The notes: generated from the sequence alone by a model not told the origin. A DNA stretch of 64,000 bases from JBGOTP01 sp963717075 (GCA_963717075.1 CAVQVI010000008.1:27479-91478); one strand, 5' to 3'; counted from the stretch's first letter, positions 37,228-46,286 are shown. Numbers and translations: made by a program.

Positions 37228-38235
37228 ATGGTCAGGCGTTTGGTCTGGGCGGCGGGAATTCTGGCGACGGTCGTCGTGCTTGCGCTCGCTGGCCTCACCG
37301 CGTACGTCGCGCGGACGTGGGATCGGACGTACGACGCGCCGCTGCCTGAAGTCCGCATCAGCTCGGACCCGGCCGTCCTGGCGCGAGGCGAGTACATCGT
37401 TTACGGTCCGGCGCACTGCGTCGAATGCCACAGCGGATCGTTCGACGCGCTGGAGAAGCTCAGTGAGGGCGTGCAAGTCCCGCTGAGCGGAGGACTCAGA
37501 CTTGCGCTGGGCCCGCTCGGCGCCGTGTACTCGAAGAACCTCACGCCCGACACGGAGACGGGGATCGGCCGTTATTCCGACGCGCAAATCGCCCGGATGA
37601 TGCGCTGGGCCGTGCGGCCCGACGGCCGCGCGACCGTCGAGCCGATGATGCCATTCGGCAACATGAGCGAGGACGATCTCGTCGCGGTCATATCGTATCT
37701 GCGTGCGCAGCCGCCCGTGAGGAACGCAGTGCCGGCGAACGAGTGGACACTGATGGGCAAGGTGGTCAAGAGCTTTGTCAGCATCGCGAAGCCGCGCAGA
37801 TCGATCAACCCGCCGCAGACCGCGCCGCCCCAGGGGATGACGAAGGAGCGGGGCGAATATCTCGCCCGTTATGTGGCGGACTGCGCGGGCTGCCATACGC
37901 CACGCGATCCGAACACCTACACCGCGACCGGTCCCGATTTCTCCGGCGGGTTCGAGATGGATCCGATGCCGCTCCCCGGCGCCGATCCAACCGTCTGGTT
38001 TAGAACCCCGAACATCACGCCGAAGGTCGGCAGCGCGCTCATGAAGTTCCCTGACCGCGAGACGTTCATCGCGCGCTTTCAGAGGGGCGGGCGCCACTAC
38101 GCCGGTTCCCCAATGCCGTGGGAAGCGTTCGCGCGCATGACGACGGAAGACATCGGGGCGCTCTACGAGTATCTGCACAGCCTGGAGCCGCACGACGGAC
38201 CGACCGGCGAGCCGACGTTCAAGAAGGCGGACTGA
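37228..38235 (+). CDS. Membrane-anchored diheme c-type cytochrome
   Basis: 335 aa. A hydrophobic N-terminal helix (LVWAAGILATVVVLALAGLT) without a clear cleavage site anchors the protein in the inner membrane. The first heme site is CVECH near residue 71, with a Met ligand candidate in EPMMPFGNMSEDDLVAVISY. The second is CAGCH near residue 221, with SPMPWEAFARMTTEDIGALY after it. The repeat of two cytochrome domains resembles the cytochrome subunits that take electrons from membrane alcohol or aldehyde dehydrogenases, but no such enzyme is adjacent. GGGAGGG 8-14 bp upstream supports the start. The gene stands alone between the hybrid kinase and the methyltransferase; 38236-38406 holds nothing I can support. 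Confidence 0.85.
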   Translation: MVRRLVWAAGILATVVVLALAGLTAYVARTWDRTYDAPLPEVRISSDPAVLARGEYIVYGPAHCVECHSGSFDALEKLSEGVQVPLSGGLRLALGPLGAVYSKNLTPDTETGIGRYSDAQIARMMRWAVRPDGRATVEPMMPFGNMSEDDLVAVISYLRAQPPVRNAVPANEWTLMGKVVKSFVSIAKPRRSINPPQTAPPQGMTKERGEYLARYVADCAGCHTPRDPNTYTATGPDFSGGFEMDPMPLPGADPTVWFRTPNITPKVGSALMKFPDRETFIARFQRGGRHYAGSPMPWEAFARMTTEDIGALYEYLHSLEPHDGPTGEPTFKKAD

Positions 38236-38406
38236 CGGGACGTGTAGCGGTACCTCGAGCCCGAATCTGAGAAGCTCGGTGGAATCCCAAGACGAACATC
38301 TTCTCGGGTTCACGGCGCGTGGCGTCCCTTGGCAAGAACGATCGAGCGGCCAACCGGCCTTCATACCGTGCACGTGGCTTCGCCGTCATGGGAGGGACAA
38401 CGTTCA

Positions 38407-39219
38407 ATGAATCCGAACAAGGCATTGTGGGAAAAGGGTGACTTCACGCGCATCGCGGCGAGCATGCGCGAGAGCGGCGAGGCGCTCGTCGCCGGACTCG
38501 GCATCACCGCCGGATTGAAGGTGCTGGACCTGGGCTGCGGCGACGGGACGACGGCCCTGCCGGCGGCCAGGCTGGGCGCTGACGTCCTCGGCGTCGACAT
38601 CGCGAGCAATCTGGTCGAAGCCGGGAACAGGCGCGCGCAGGCAGAAGGCCTGAAGAACTGCCGGTTCCAGGAAGGCGATGCCACAAACCTGAGCGACCTC
38701 GCCGATCGGAGCTTCGACCTCGTGGTCAGCATCTTTGGAGCCATGTTTGCGCCCAAGCCGTTCGACGTGGCCAAGGAGATGGTGCGTGTGACCCGACCCG
38801 GCGGCCGGATCGTGATGGGGAACTGGATTCCCGGCGATCCGACGCTCGTTGCGCAGATCCTGAAAATCAGCTCCGCCTACTCGCCGCCACCTCCCGAAGG
38901 CTTCGTCAGCCCGATGACATGGGGGATCGAGAGCAACGTGATCGAGCGATTTGTGGCAGCGGGGGTTCCAGCCGAGAAGATCTCATTCTCCAGAGAGACC
39001 TATACCTTCCGGTCTCCGGACTCACCGTCCGCGTTTGTCGCGGACTTCAAAAACTACTACGGCCCCACGATGAACGCGTTTGCCGCCGCAGAACAGAACG
39101 GCAAAGCCGCGGAGCTCCAGGCGGAGCTCGAGGCGCTCTTCGAGCGCCAGAACAAGAGCGAGGTCAAAGGCGCCACGTCGATTCCTGCGACCTTCCTGCG
39201 CGTCACCGTCGCGCGTTGA
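38407..39219 (+). CDS. Class I SAM-dependent methyltransferase
   Basis: 270 aa cytoplasmic methyltransferase. Motif I is VLDLGCGDGTTALPAARLGA near residue 38, the acidic end of strand 2 is VLGVDIA, motif II is FDLVVSIFGAMFA, and motif III is RVTRPGGRIVMGNWIP. The core resembles UbiE/Methyltransf_11 enzymes. The C-terminal part (FVADFKNYYGPTMNAFAAAE) shapes the substrate site, and the substrate is not predictable. ATG 38407 is chosen because GGGAGGG lies 10-16 bp upstream and the conserved domain starts soon after. The gap 39220-39442 shows no further gene. Confidence 0.82.
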   Translation: MNPNKALWEKGDFTRIAASMRESGEALVAGLGITAGLKVLDLGCGDGTTALPAARLGADVLGVDIASNLVEAGNRRAQAEGLKNCRFQEGDATNLSDLADRSFDLVVSIFGAMFAPKPFDVAKEMVRVTRPGGRIVMGNWIPGDPTLVAQILKISSAYSPPPPEGFVSPMTWGIESNVIERFVAAGVPAEKISFSRETYTFRSPDSPSAFVADFKNYYGPTMNAFAAAEQNGKAAELQAELEALFERQNKSEVKGATSIPATFLRVTVAR

Positions 39220-39442
39220 GCCGCGGCGACCTTCTAAACTCCTCGGCTGAGCGCTCGCCGTGCGGGCACCGACTGTCAGCATTTCGTGATCTCTGGCCGC
39301 GGAGGAGACCAACCCACGAAGATTGGACGCGACAATTCGAACGCACGTGCGGCTGGCCCGAATCATGCTCCGGTAAAAAAGTGACTGGGATGTGGTGCGT
39401 CGCGACCGTGACTCAGCATCCCGTCAAGAACCGGAGGAGCCG

Positions 39443-40320
39443 ATGCAATCCACAATCAGGAAGGTCATAAGAGACGCAAGGACGTGGGCAACCTTGCTGG
39501 CTCTGGCGACGACAGCGGGAGCGGTGGGCATGTCAGCCACGCGTACCTCTGAAGCAAATGCGCAGACGCCGACAACGGGAACGGCGGACGAATCAGCCAC
39601 GCGTACCGCTGAAGCCAATGCCAAAAGCCGGCTCAAGGCGTTTGTCCGACTACATGGCTGCGCAAAAAGCCTTTTCATTCGACTACGACACGTATCTCGA
39701 GGTCGTCACCAAGCAGAATCAGAAGCTCGGCCTGGCCAGTTCCGGCACAATGACGGTGAACCGTCCCGACAAGATACGCGCAACCCGCATGGGCGGATTC
39801 GCGGACGTCGAGTTCGTCTTTCGATGGGAAGACGGTGACGATGTTCGGCAAGAATGCCAACGCGTACGCTCAAGCCGAAGCGCCAGGCACGATCGATCAA
39901 TTGGTCGACGTGTTACGGGACAAATATCATCGGCCCGTGCCTGGGGCGGATCTGCTGATGTCGAATGTTTACGATCAGCTCATGCCCGAGGTCGCGGATG
40001 TCAAGGACCTGGGAAGTGGCGTGATCGGCGGCGTCGAATGCGATCATCTGGCCTTTCGAACGAAGGAAGTCGACTGGCAGATCTGGATTGCTCAGGGGAG
40101 TCGTCCCTATCCCTGCCGCTACGTCATCACCAGCACGCAGGTGAACAGCGCGCCGCAGTACACCATCGACGTCAGGGCATGGAAAACGAGCGCGGGGGTC
40201 GCGCCTAATCTTTTCACATTCAAGGTTCCTGCAGGCGCCAGGAAGCTCAACCCGGGAGAGCTCCGCGACTTCGACGAGTTGCCGGGCATTTTTGCAATCA
40301 AGAAAGCCATTGGAGATTGA
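39443..40320 (+). CDS. DUF2092 family exported protein (two frameshifts)
   Basis: About 292 residues. A hydrophobic segment (WATLLALATTAGAVGMSA) near residue 15 acts as a signal peptide. The DUF2092 core spans three frames: LSDYMAAQKAFSFDYDTYLE and QNQKLGLASSGTMTVNRPDK in one, then FGKNANAYAQAEAPGTIDQL, VIGGVECDHLAFRTKEVDWQ and WIAQGSRPYPCRYVIT in the next. Breaks lie near 39640 and 39840. DUF2092 proteins are predicted periplasmic proteins related to the LolA/LppX lipid-binding fold; the function is inferred from that resemblance only. GGAGGAG just before the ATG supports the start. A 60 bp tandem duplication lies after the signal peptide. Confidence 0.8.
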
Positions 40321-40532
40321 TGACCATGGTCAAACGCATTCGAATTCTCTTGCTTGCCGCAATCCTCGGCACCTTGTGCCTCGAACTGAGCGAGCGATTC
40401 GTGCCTCCGGGCGCGAACGTTTTCGTGTCTACTGTCGAGGCCGTCGTTGGTCGCCCCCTGACACCGGTGAGCGTCTCAGGTGTTGCGCGCAGGACATCCC
40501 GACGCTGCGCATCGGGTGTGTACGACTGCTGA
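40320..40532 (+). CDS. Small exported or membrane protein downstream of the DUF2092 gene
   Basis: 70 aa. The ATG overlaps the stop of the DUF2092 gene (ATGA), so translation is coupled; a second ATG lies 6 bp further. A hydrophobic N-terminus (RIRILLLAAILGTLCLELSE) is followed by a Pro/Val segment and a basic motif, GRPLTPVSVSGVARRTSRRC. I have a general memory of small proteins with this basic motif next to DUF2092 genes, so the two may act together, but no function is known to me. Confidence 0.65.
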   Translation: MTMVKRIRILLLAAILGTLCLELSERFVPPGANVFVSTVEAVVGRPLTPVSVSGVARRTSRRCASGVYDC

Positions 40533-40587
40533 ATCTGGAAGAGATTCGCAGGGCTCGACCCTTCGAGTAGCCGTATCGCGATGGCTT

Positions 40588-41997
40588 TCATGGCCGTCCG
40601 TAGACGACGAAGGAGCCAAAGGATCGACGCGGCTGGTAGCCAGCGGCCGTCAGGACGGCCAGGAAGTCGTCGGCAGAGGCCCATTGCGGCGGAGGCGCGT
40701 TGATCCACACCACGGCAGCGGGTTCACGCGCCCCCACCGCCGCGACCACGGCCTGATACGCATCTGGGGTGTGTCGGTATTCGTAGTAGTAGAAATGCGG
40801 CACGGCCGCTCGGCGATGGGCAGAGGCATAGAGGCTCGGCCCCAACAGCATGACTTGAATCGTGTCCGTGGGGCGCGTCGTGGCCTGCACGTAGGCGGCG
40901 ATCTCGTCCTGTTGCACCAGGATCGGCGCGTGAAAGACCGCCCAGGAGACCGCCTTGGGGTCCGCGACGTAGAGCGGCAGATCGCTCGCCACAAAGCAGC
41001 CGCCCATGACGGTGAGCGCCACGGCGACCGGGAGGCGCTGTCTTTTCAGGTTCGCGAACGCCGGCGCAGTCAGCCACGCCAACGCGGGAATGATCTGAAC
41101 GAAATAGTGGGGCCACCATTCGCGGCCCATCCGCATGCCGATCAGGCTCGTGACGATCCAGAGCCCGCCGAACACGCGCACGGGCTTCGCACTTGAAACC
41201 CATCCCACCAGCGCCAATACCGCCAAGCCCAGCCAGGCGGGTGCGGTCTGCTGCAGGGTGGACATCAACCGATCCTGCAGCGGCCCGTCGACGAGGCTGG
41301 CGAGCTTCATCTGCTGCGCCGCGATGAAGCCCGGCCAGTCAATCGTCCACACGTAGCCGACCGCGACGACGCCGACGAGCGCATAGCCCAGGACCAGCAA
41401 ACCCGCTGCGCGACGCCCCGCACGCTGCCAGAGCAGCCAGCCCGCGGCAAGCAGGAAGGCCGACACCCCGATCGGTTTGATGACGGTCGCCAAACCGGCG
41501 AGCAGCCCCGCGCTGAACCAGCGTTCCTTCCACGTCAGGTGCGCGGCGAGGACGAGCGGCAAAACGGCGAAGAGTTCTGCCTGCGCGAGGAACCCTTCTA
41601 TGTAGGGGTTCGTACTGACGACGGCAAAGAGGAGCACGGCGCCGGCCGCCGCCCAGATCGAGTTGGTGATCTCTCGGGCGAAGCGGAACAGGGCCAAGGA
41701 GGTCAGCGCATTCCAGATCGCCGCACCGAGGCGAAGTGCGGGCACGCTGTCGCCCAGCAATCCAAGCATCGCTTGATAGATCAGGAAAACGCCGGGCGGC
41801 CGATCGAACGGAATGTCCCGGTAGAGGCGATAGTCCGAGGTCCAGTAGCGGGCGACGTAGAGATACCCGCCTTCATCGGAGTCGATGGGCACGTGCAGGA
41901 AGGGCAAGCGGATGAGGATCGCCACGGCCATCAGGGCGGCTGGCACACCAGCCAAACGCCAAAACGACGATGGAGGATGACGGAACGCATTGGACAC
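40588..41997 (-). CDS. GT39-like membrane glycosyltransferase (ArnT/PMT type)
   Basis: 469 aa polytopic protein with about 10-11 membrane helices. The first periplasmic loop has the catalytic acid region HVPIDSDEGGYLYVARYWTS and, further on, IPFDRPPGVFLIYQAMLGLL, typical of lipid-linked sugar transferases of the PMT_2/GT39 group. The C-terminal periplasmic domain ends in FGSFVVYGRP. The enzyme would move a sugar from a polyprenyl carrier to a lipid or protein outside the membrane. Neither donor nor acceptor can be inferred, and no glycan biosynthesis genes are adjacent. Intact reading frame. It is divergent from the DUF4159 gene, 97 bp apart. Confidence 0.83.
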   Translation of the reverse strand: MSNAFRHPPSSFWRLAGVPAALMAVAILIRLPFLHVPIDSDEGGYLYVARYWTSDYRLYRDIPFDRPPGVFLIYQAMLGLLGDSVPALRLGAAIWNALTSLALFRFAREITNSIWAAAGAVLLFAVVSTNPYIEGFLAQAELFAVLPLVLAAHLTWKERWFSAGLLAGLATVIKPIGVSAFLLAAGWLLWQRAGRRAAGLLVLGYALVGVVAVGYVWTIDWPGFIAAQQMKLASLVDGPLQDRLMSTLQQTAPAWLGLAVLALVGWVSSAKPVRVFGGLWIVTSLIGMRMGREWWPHYFVQIIPALAWLTAPAFANLKRQRLPVAVALTVMGGCFVASDLPLYVADPKAVSWAVFHAPILVQQDEIAAYVQATTRPTDTIQVMLLGPSLYASAHRRAAVPHFYYYEYRHTPDAYQAVVAAVGAREPAAVVWINAPPPQWASADDFLAVLTAAGYQPRRSFGSFVVYGRP

Positions 41998-42094
41998 TTG
42001 ACGTGGACGATTCTAGCGTGAGTCCGCTGGGCCGTGCGTAGCCTTCCGGCGCGCCGTCCGACTCCTTTCCACGAAGTCGTTGTAGGATCCTCAC

Positions 42095-42928
42095 ATGCGG
42101 CGGACGCGGGCATCGGCTCGATGGATGCGGTTCGCACTGGCCTTTGGGCTGGCGCTGGGTCTGGCCGTCATGAGCGGCGCGGCGCAGCAGGTCACCATCC
42201 TGAGAAACGGACGGAACCTCCAGATACCGATCAACCACGGACTTCCCGACAAGCAGTTCGGCTTCACGTTCTGTCGCCTGCGGTACGAGAACATCCGCAG
42301 AGCGAGGAAGTCCGGCTGGGGCGACGACTATCCTCAAGCGGACTACAACTTCATGGTGCGTCTCGCCGAGCTGACCACAACGACGATCAGCCGGTGGAAC
42401 GATGGCTACCCCGGCTTTGCGAACGTTACCGCCATGGATCCCAATCTCTTCCGGTGTCCGTACCTGCGCATGCAGAATGCGGCCAACTACGACTTCACGC
42501 CTGAAGAGAGCGCCCGCATGCACGACTACCTGCTGAAGGGCGGCTTTCTCTGGATCGACGACAACTGGGATCCGGACTTCGAGTACATCCGGCCGAATCT
42601 CATGCGAATCCTGCCCGGCGCAAAGATTGTCGACCTGCCGGTCGAGCACCCGATGTTCTCGATTCTCTACCGCGTCAACCCGCTCCCGCAGATCCCGGCG
42701 CTCGGCTCGTGGCAGCGTAACCGTCAGGATTCTGAGATCGGGCCTTCAACCGTGCACTACTACGGTGTGTTCGACGACCACGACAGGCTGGCTGTGCTCG
42801 TCAGCATGAACTCGGACGTTTCAGACAGCTGGGAGCGGGAAGGCGACAACCGGGACTACTTCGAGACCTATGCGGGGAAGGGCTATGCGCTGGGTGTGGA
42901 CGTGGCCGTCTGGGCCATGACCCACTAG
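42095..42928 (+). CDS. DUF4159 domain exported protein
   Basis: 277 aa with a basic n-region and a hydrophobic core (FALAFGLALGLAVMSGAAQQ) as signal peptide. The domain shows FGFTFCRLRYENIRRARKSG, DYPQADYNFMVRLAELTTTT, LLKGGFLWIDDNWD, LPVEHPMFSILYRV and a glutamine-amidotransferase-like end, GKGYALGVDVAVWAMTH. DUF4159 resembles class I amidotransferase folds without the catalytic Cys, and members often lie in MoxR/BatA-type clusters; none is adjacent here. The start follows a run of possible ATGs; 42095 gives the full signal peptide. It ends 33 bp before a large inverted array. Confidence 0.8.
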   Translation: MRRTRASARWMRFALAFGLALGLAVMSGAAQQVTILRNGRNLQIPINHGLPDKQFGFTFCRLRYENIRRARKSGWGDDYPQADYNFMVRLAELTTTTISRWNDGYPGFANVTAMDPNLFRCPYLRMQNAANYDFTPEESARMHDYLLKGGFLWIDDNWDPDFEYIRPNLMRILPGAKIVDLPVEHPMFSILYRVNPLPQIPALGSWQRNRQDSEIGPSTVHYYGVFDDHDRLAVLVSMNSDVSDSWEREGDNRDYFETYAGKGYALGVDVAVWAMTH

Positions 42929-42960
42929 AGCGGTTTTCAGTTGCGTGTAGATGTCAGTCT

Positions 42961-43072
42961 TCGTCCCTCGGCCTTCGTCCTTGGTCCTTGGTCCGGGCTT
43001 GGTCCTTTGTCCTTGGTGCGCACCCAGAACCAGGAACAAAGGACGGACCAGGAACCAGGGACTGAGGACTGG
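42961..43072. repeat. Inverted pair of short tandem arrays (GTCCTTGG and CCAGGAAC types)
   Basis: Left arm 42961-43016 is built of variants of GTCCTTGG (7-8 nt units). Right arm 43024-43072 is built of the complementary CCAGGAAC/GGACCAGG units. Together they can fold into a long imperfect hairpin with a loop around GCGCAC (43018-43023). It occupies the gap between the convergent DUF4159 and amidohydrolase-like genes and could end transcription from both sides. Confidence 0.75.
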
Positions 43073-43130
43073 TACTACACCAAACCGAAAATGGCAGTAA
43101 GGCCGTCGGATTCCGCGGTGCGAATCCGAT

Positions 43131-44085
43131 TCATTTGAGGCCGAGAAAGCGGGCCGGATTGGTCTTGGTCATCATGTCGATCTCCGCCTGGCTGAAGCCC
43201 TCTTTTGCGAGGACAGCGAGAGCGATTTGAAAGGCATCGGCGTGGGTCACCCTGCCGGGCTGGCCGAGATCTGAGCTCACCACGACGTTTGCCGGACCGA
43301 GCGCTCGAATGTCCGCAATCTTCTGCGGCCCGTAGTCCATGACTGGATTCTCGGCATTGACGACCTTGGGTCCGCCACCCGTGAAGCCATCCCCACTCAG
43401 CACGATCTCGATCAGCGCGCCCAAACGGACGGCCTCCTTCATCTGCGCCATCGACATCACGAGCCCCCCGTGGTTCGGGTGCTGCACGTAGATCTTGTTG
43501 ACGCCTGCAGCCTTTGCCGCCCGGATCAGCAGCATCACTTCCGCCGGACTGATGTGTCCGGTGGACAAGCCGAGGTCATGCTTTGCCATGACCTTCAGGA
43601 CTTCCAGCACTTCCGGCAGCAGTTGTCCGTTGCGCGAGACCAGGACCCTGTTGGGCTGACCCTCATTGCGGTATTCCGCGTCGACGGTCGGCATATACAC
43701 AACATTACCCCGGCCACCTTTCGTCAAAGCCATCGCTTCCACCGCCGCCGGATTGATGCCGCCCACCGCCCGGTTCAGGACGATGCCGCCGAAGAGCTTC
43801 GATGCCCGGGACCATCTGAGACACCAGGTAGGCCCAGGAAGCGGTCTCCGTAGTGTGTTCCTTGAACACCATTCCCCGCATGCCGTAAATGCGGGCGATC
43901 TGGGCGGCTTGGATAGCGTCGACTGAGCGCTGGAAATTCAACGCCGCCGTCTCCGGCGCCACGTGCGCGTGAATGTCGATGACACCCGCGAGGCTCGGTG
44001 CGTCATTGACCTGTGCGATTGCCGCGCCGGGTAAGCCGAACAGCGACGCCAGAACACCCGATAGCATCCATATTCGCAATCTCAT
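43131..44085 (-). CDS. Exported amidohydrolase-like (DUF6282-type) protein (one frameshift)
   Basis: About 318 residues. Signal peptide at residues 1-25 (MLSGVLASLFGLPGAAIAQ). The TIM-barrel metal motif is IDIHAHVAPE, followed by QIARIYGMRGMVFKEHTTET. After a break near 43795 come GGINPAAVEAMALTKGGRGN, VVYMPTVDAEYRNE, LGLSTGHISPAEVMLLIRAA, IYVQHPNHGG and VVVSSDLGQPGRVTHADAF. The His-x-His pair, a Lys after the third strand, a later His and an Asp are all present, as expected for a hydrolase with a metal site. Substrate unknown. Exported versions are frequent in Acidobacteriota. Resemblance to DUF6282 is recalled from motif order, not from a search. Confidence 0.75.
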
Positions 44086-44181
44086 GGTTCGCTCCTTGTA
44101 TTGTCAAGACGAGATCGGCACCCATGGTGCAGTATGCCGACCGATGGGGCGGCGGACAAGTCGCGTGTTAGCGGCTGGTAA

Positions 44182-44231
44182 CTGCCGACCGCCGACCGCC
44201 GACTGCCGACTGCCGACTGACTGACTGACGA
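44182..44231. repeat. Heptamer tandem array CYGCCGA, then CTGA tetramers
   Basis: Five contiguous 7 bp units (CTGCCGA, CCGCCGA, CCGCCGA, CTGCCGA, CTGCCGA) at 44182-44216, followed by three CTGA units. It lies in the 219 bp gap between the amidohydrolase-like and flavodoxin-fold genes, directly next to a 56 bp dispersed repeat. Confidence 0.8.
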
Positions 44232-44233
44232 CT

Positions 44234-44289
44234 TTGCTGGACGCCGGACTATACAGCCTGGCTTCCGAGCGCCAACGCTCGGGCGGCCG
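44234..44289. repeat. 56 bp dispersed element, copy 1
   Basis: Matches 50212-50267 at 52 of 56 positions. The core holds a palindrome, CCGAGCG-CCAA-CGCTCGG, at 44265-44282, able to form a 7 bp stem with a 4 nt loop. It lies between two minus-strand genes. Confidence 0.75.
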
Positions 44290-44304
44290 ACGTGCGGCGA
44301 CTGT

Positions 44305-45045
44305 TCAGAACTGACGACCCAAGGCATGCGCCCGTTCCAAGTAGCCCCGCCTCGTCGCGTCGTCGGCGCCGTGCACGGCGTAGAAGTACTCGCGCTCGAC
44401 GTTCTTGATTCCTGGATACGTGAGCGTGAACTCGTCAATCACCATGCGCATGGCGTCGCGGAGGCCCGCGTCATAGGCGCGCTTGTCGAAGATGGTCGTC
44501 TGGATGATCAGCGCCTTCTGGTGCGTGAGCCTCGGCTGACGGCCGTTGATGTCGCCACGCCAAGCCTCCGCAGTGAGATCGTACGCAAACCCAGGTGTCA
44601 AGATGCGATCGAGCCACCCCTTCAGAATCGCCGGAAAGCTCAGGAAGTGCACGGGTGCGATGAACGCCAGCGCCTCAGCGCGCGCAACCTTCTGCTGCTG
44701 CACGAGAACGTCCTTCGGCTGATAGCGCTCGCGCAGCAGCCGGATGATGCCCCGCGCATCCCGATCACCGATGAGGCGTTTCAGCGCGAAGCGTTTCAGA
44801 GGCCCACCCGCCTCATCGAGGAGGGACTCGCGTAACCGCATGCGGTCGAGCATGTCATCCGGGATGGTTTCGGTCAGCCAGCTCGGGCTGTCGCGTGGGC
44901 GTAGGACCGGATCGAAGCCGATCGCGTAGAGGTCCACGATCTCGTTCGTGTGCCCCGCGCCGCGGAGACCGGCGTCGAAGCGATCGAGGACGGCGTGGCA
45001 GAACGACCGCGAACCGGGATGAGCGAAGACCGTCAACACCTTCAT
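44305..45045 (-). CDS. Flavodoxin-fold NAD(P)H-dependent oxidoreductase
   Basis: 246 aa. N-terminal VLTVFAHPGSRSFCHAVLDR, followed by GHTNEIVDLYAIGFDPVLRP, is the FMN-phosphate loop of the NQO1/MdaB (Flavodoxin_2) family. EALAFIAPVHFLSFPAILKG, then WLDRILTPGFAYDL, is the signature of the flavin/quinone site. The family reduces quinones or related compounds by two electrons. A ~55 residue insertion between the first and middle motifs (DMLDRMRLRESLLDEAGGPL) is longer than in MdaB. ATG at 45045 is chosen because an upstream ATG adds residues before the first strand. It stands alone, convergent with nothing and downstream of the membrane protein gene on the same strand. Confidence 0.83.
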   Translation of the reverse strand: MKVLTVFAHPGSRSFCHAVLDRFDAGLRGAGHTNEIVDLYAIGFDPVLRPRDSPSWLTETIPDDMLDRMRLRESLLDEAGGPLKRFALKRLIGDRDARGIIRLLRERYQPKDVLVQQQKVARAEALAFIAPVHFLSFPAILKGWLDRILTPGFAYDLTAEAWRGDINGRQPRLTHQKALIIQTTIFDKRAYDAGLRDAMRMVIDEFTLTYPGIKNVEREYFYAVHGADDATRRGYLERAHALGRQF

Positions 45046-45103
45046 GGGTGACCTCCGGCTACAACTGCACTGATTCCTCGCGCCGTCAGACACAACTCCT
45101 ACG

Positions 45104-45751
45104 CTAGGCGAGACTGGCTCGCATTCTGAAGAGTTCCGACCCTACCGCTACGAACCATCCTGCCAGAACCAATTCACAGACAAGCGTCAGAACGGATCCG
45201 ATGGCCCAGGGATAAGAGCCAATGATGTCGAGCGCAGCCGTGGCGAAACCAAAGTATGCAATCCATTCCGCGTAGGCGCCTCGTTTCATCGCCAGGCTCA
45301 GGACAATGGTCGCGACTGCCAGAAGAAGATAGATGGCGTGCAGACCGCCGTAGAAGACCATGACCACCAACGCTGCCGCCTCCGGCGTATCGACGCGCAT
45401 GCCATAAATGGGATAGACGAGGCGCCCGTGAACAATGAGCATCACGGCAATGACAGGAATTGTTGCCGCGATGATTCCACAGCCTGTCGCCGCCTTGGTT
45501 CTATCGACATCAAGGAGGCTTTGATAGACGGCAATCGTTCCTGGAACCAGGAGGACTGTCGCGAAGAAGAGAAACTCGCTGACGAAGTCCAGAACAAGCA
45601 CCTGCGAATCCCTCCACAGGAGGATCTCGGTACCGTTCGAAGGGGGCGGACCGGCCCGGAAGTCCAGGAACGCCAGCAAGCCGAACAGGATGCCGCTCGC
45701 GACGAGTGCTCCTCCCCCGAATTTGTAGGGCCTCTTCAGATCGCGAGGCAT
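45104..45751 (-). CDS. Six-helix membrane protein, DUF4386-like
   Basis: 215 aa with six predicted membrane helices, among them FGGGALVASGILFGLLAFLD, VLDFVSEFLFFATVLLVPGT, GCGIIAATIPVIAVMLIVHG, VVMVFYGGLHAIYLLLAVAT and LTLVCELVLAGWFVAVGSEL. The layout resembles the DUF4386 group of small membrane proteins of unknown function. ATG at 45751 has AAGGAG 9 bp upstream, whereas an ATG at 45868 would add a 39-residue polar extension. The flavodoxin-fold gene starts 58 bp after the stop on the same strand. Confidence 0.7.
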   Translation of the reverse strand: MPRDLKRPYKFGGGALVASGILFGLLAFLDFRAGPPPSNGTEILLWRDSQVLVLDFVSEFLFFATVLLVPGTIAVYQSLLDVDRTKAATGCGIIAATIPVIAVMLIVHGRLVYPIYGMRVDTPEAAALVVMVFYGGLHAIYLLLAVATIVLSLAMKRGAYAEWIAYFGFATAALDIIGSYPWAIGSVLTLVCELVLAGWFVAVGSELFRMRASLA

Positions 45752-45852
45752 GGCCACCGCTCCTTGCTCTCGAAAAGAGAGACGTAGAGGTATCGACGGC
45801 GAAGACATGGCGAAGAGTTTACCGACAGGCCCCAGATTCTTCTTCCGAATTG

Positions 45853-46286
45853 ATGGCGAAACCATCACTGACGTCCTTTAGCGACACGTTCTACGCAATC
45901 GGCGCCGGGCCGAATGCAGCCATATCGATCGAGGTCCTCACACTCCTTTGCAAGATACGGGTGACGGTCACCGGTTCCGTGTGTCTGCCGCGCAACGTAC
46001 GTTGGTTTACGCCGGGCTCACCCGCGAGTTGATCGAGCGACAAGAGTTCGGCGTTTCTCGATGCGCCGTCACGGCTAACGGTGGATCGCTGGTGGTATGG
46101 GGCGCCGTCAGGATGCTCGATGGCGAGTCGGAATATTTCACGCCCGCCATGAACTATTTCGCAGTCGTGAACCACGCACTGAACCTAACAGTTCACGTCT
46201 ACAGTCACGTTCCCGTCTCGTCCCTCAATGAAGCACAAGAACAAGAATTGCATGCCGGCCCGCTATTCTTCCGATTTGTTCGGTGA
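45853..46286 (+). CDS. Unrecognised small protein (possible frameshift)
   Basis: Two overlapping open stretches, 45853 to ~45955 (MAKPSLTSFSDTFYAIGAGP) and then RVSAAQRTLVYAGLTRELIE, VWGAVRMLDGESEYFTPAMN and ELHAGPLFFRFVR, join into ~144 residues if one base is corrected near 45955. The second part is plausible as protein (balanced composition, ends FFRFVR) but matches no family I know. An alternative is a shorter gene starting at TTG 45948. Confidence 0.4.

Noticed and set aside
42961..43072. Possible CRISPR array
   Set aside because: Units are 7-8 bp with no spacers of even length, no repeat of 20 bp or more, and no cas gene in the window.
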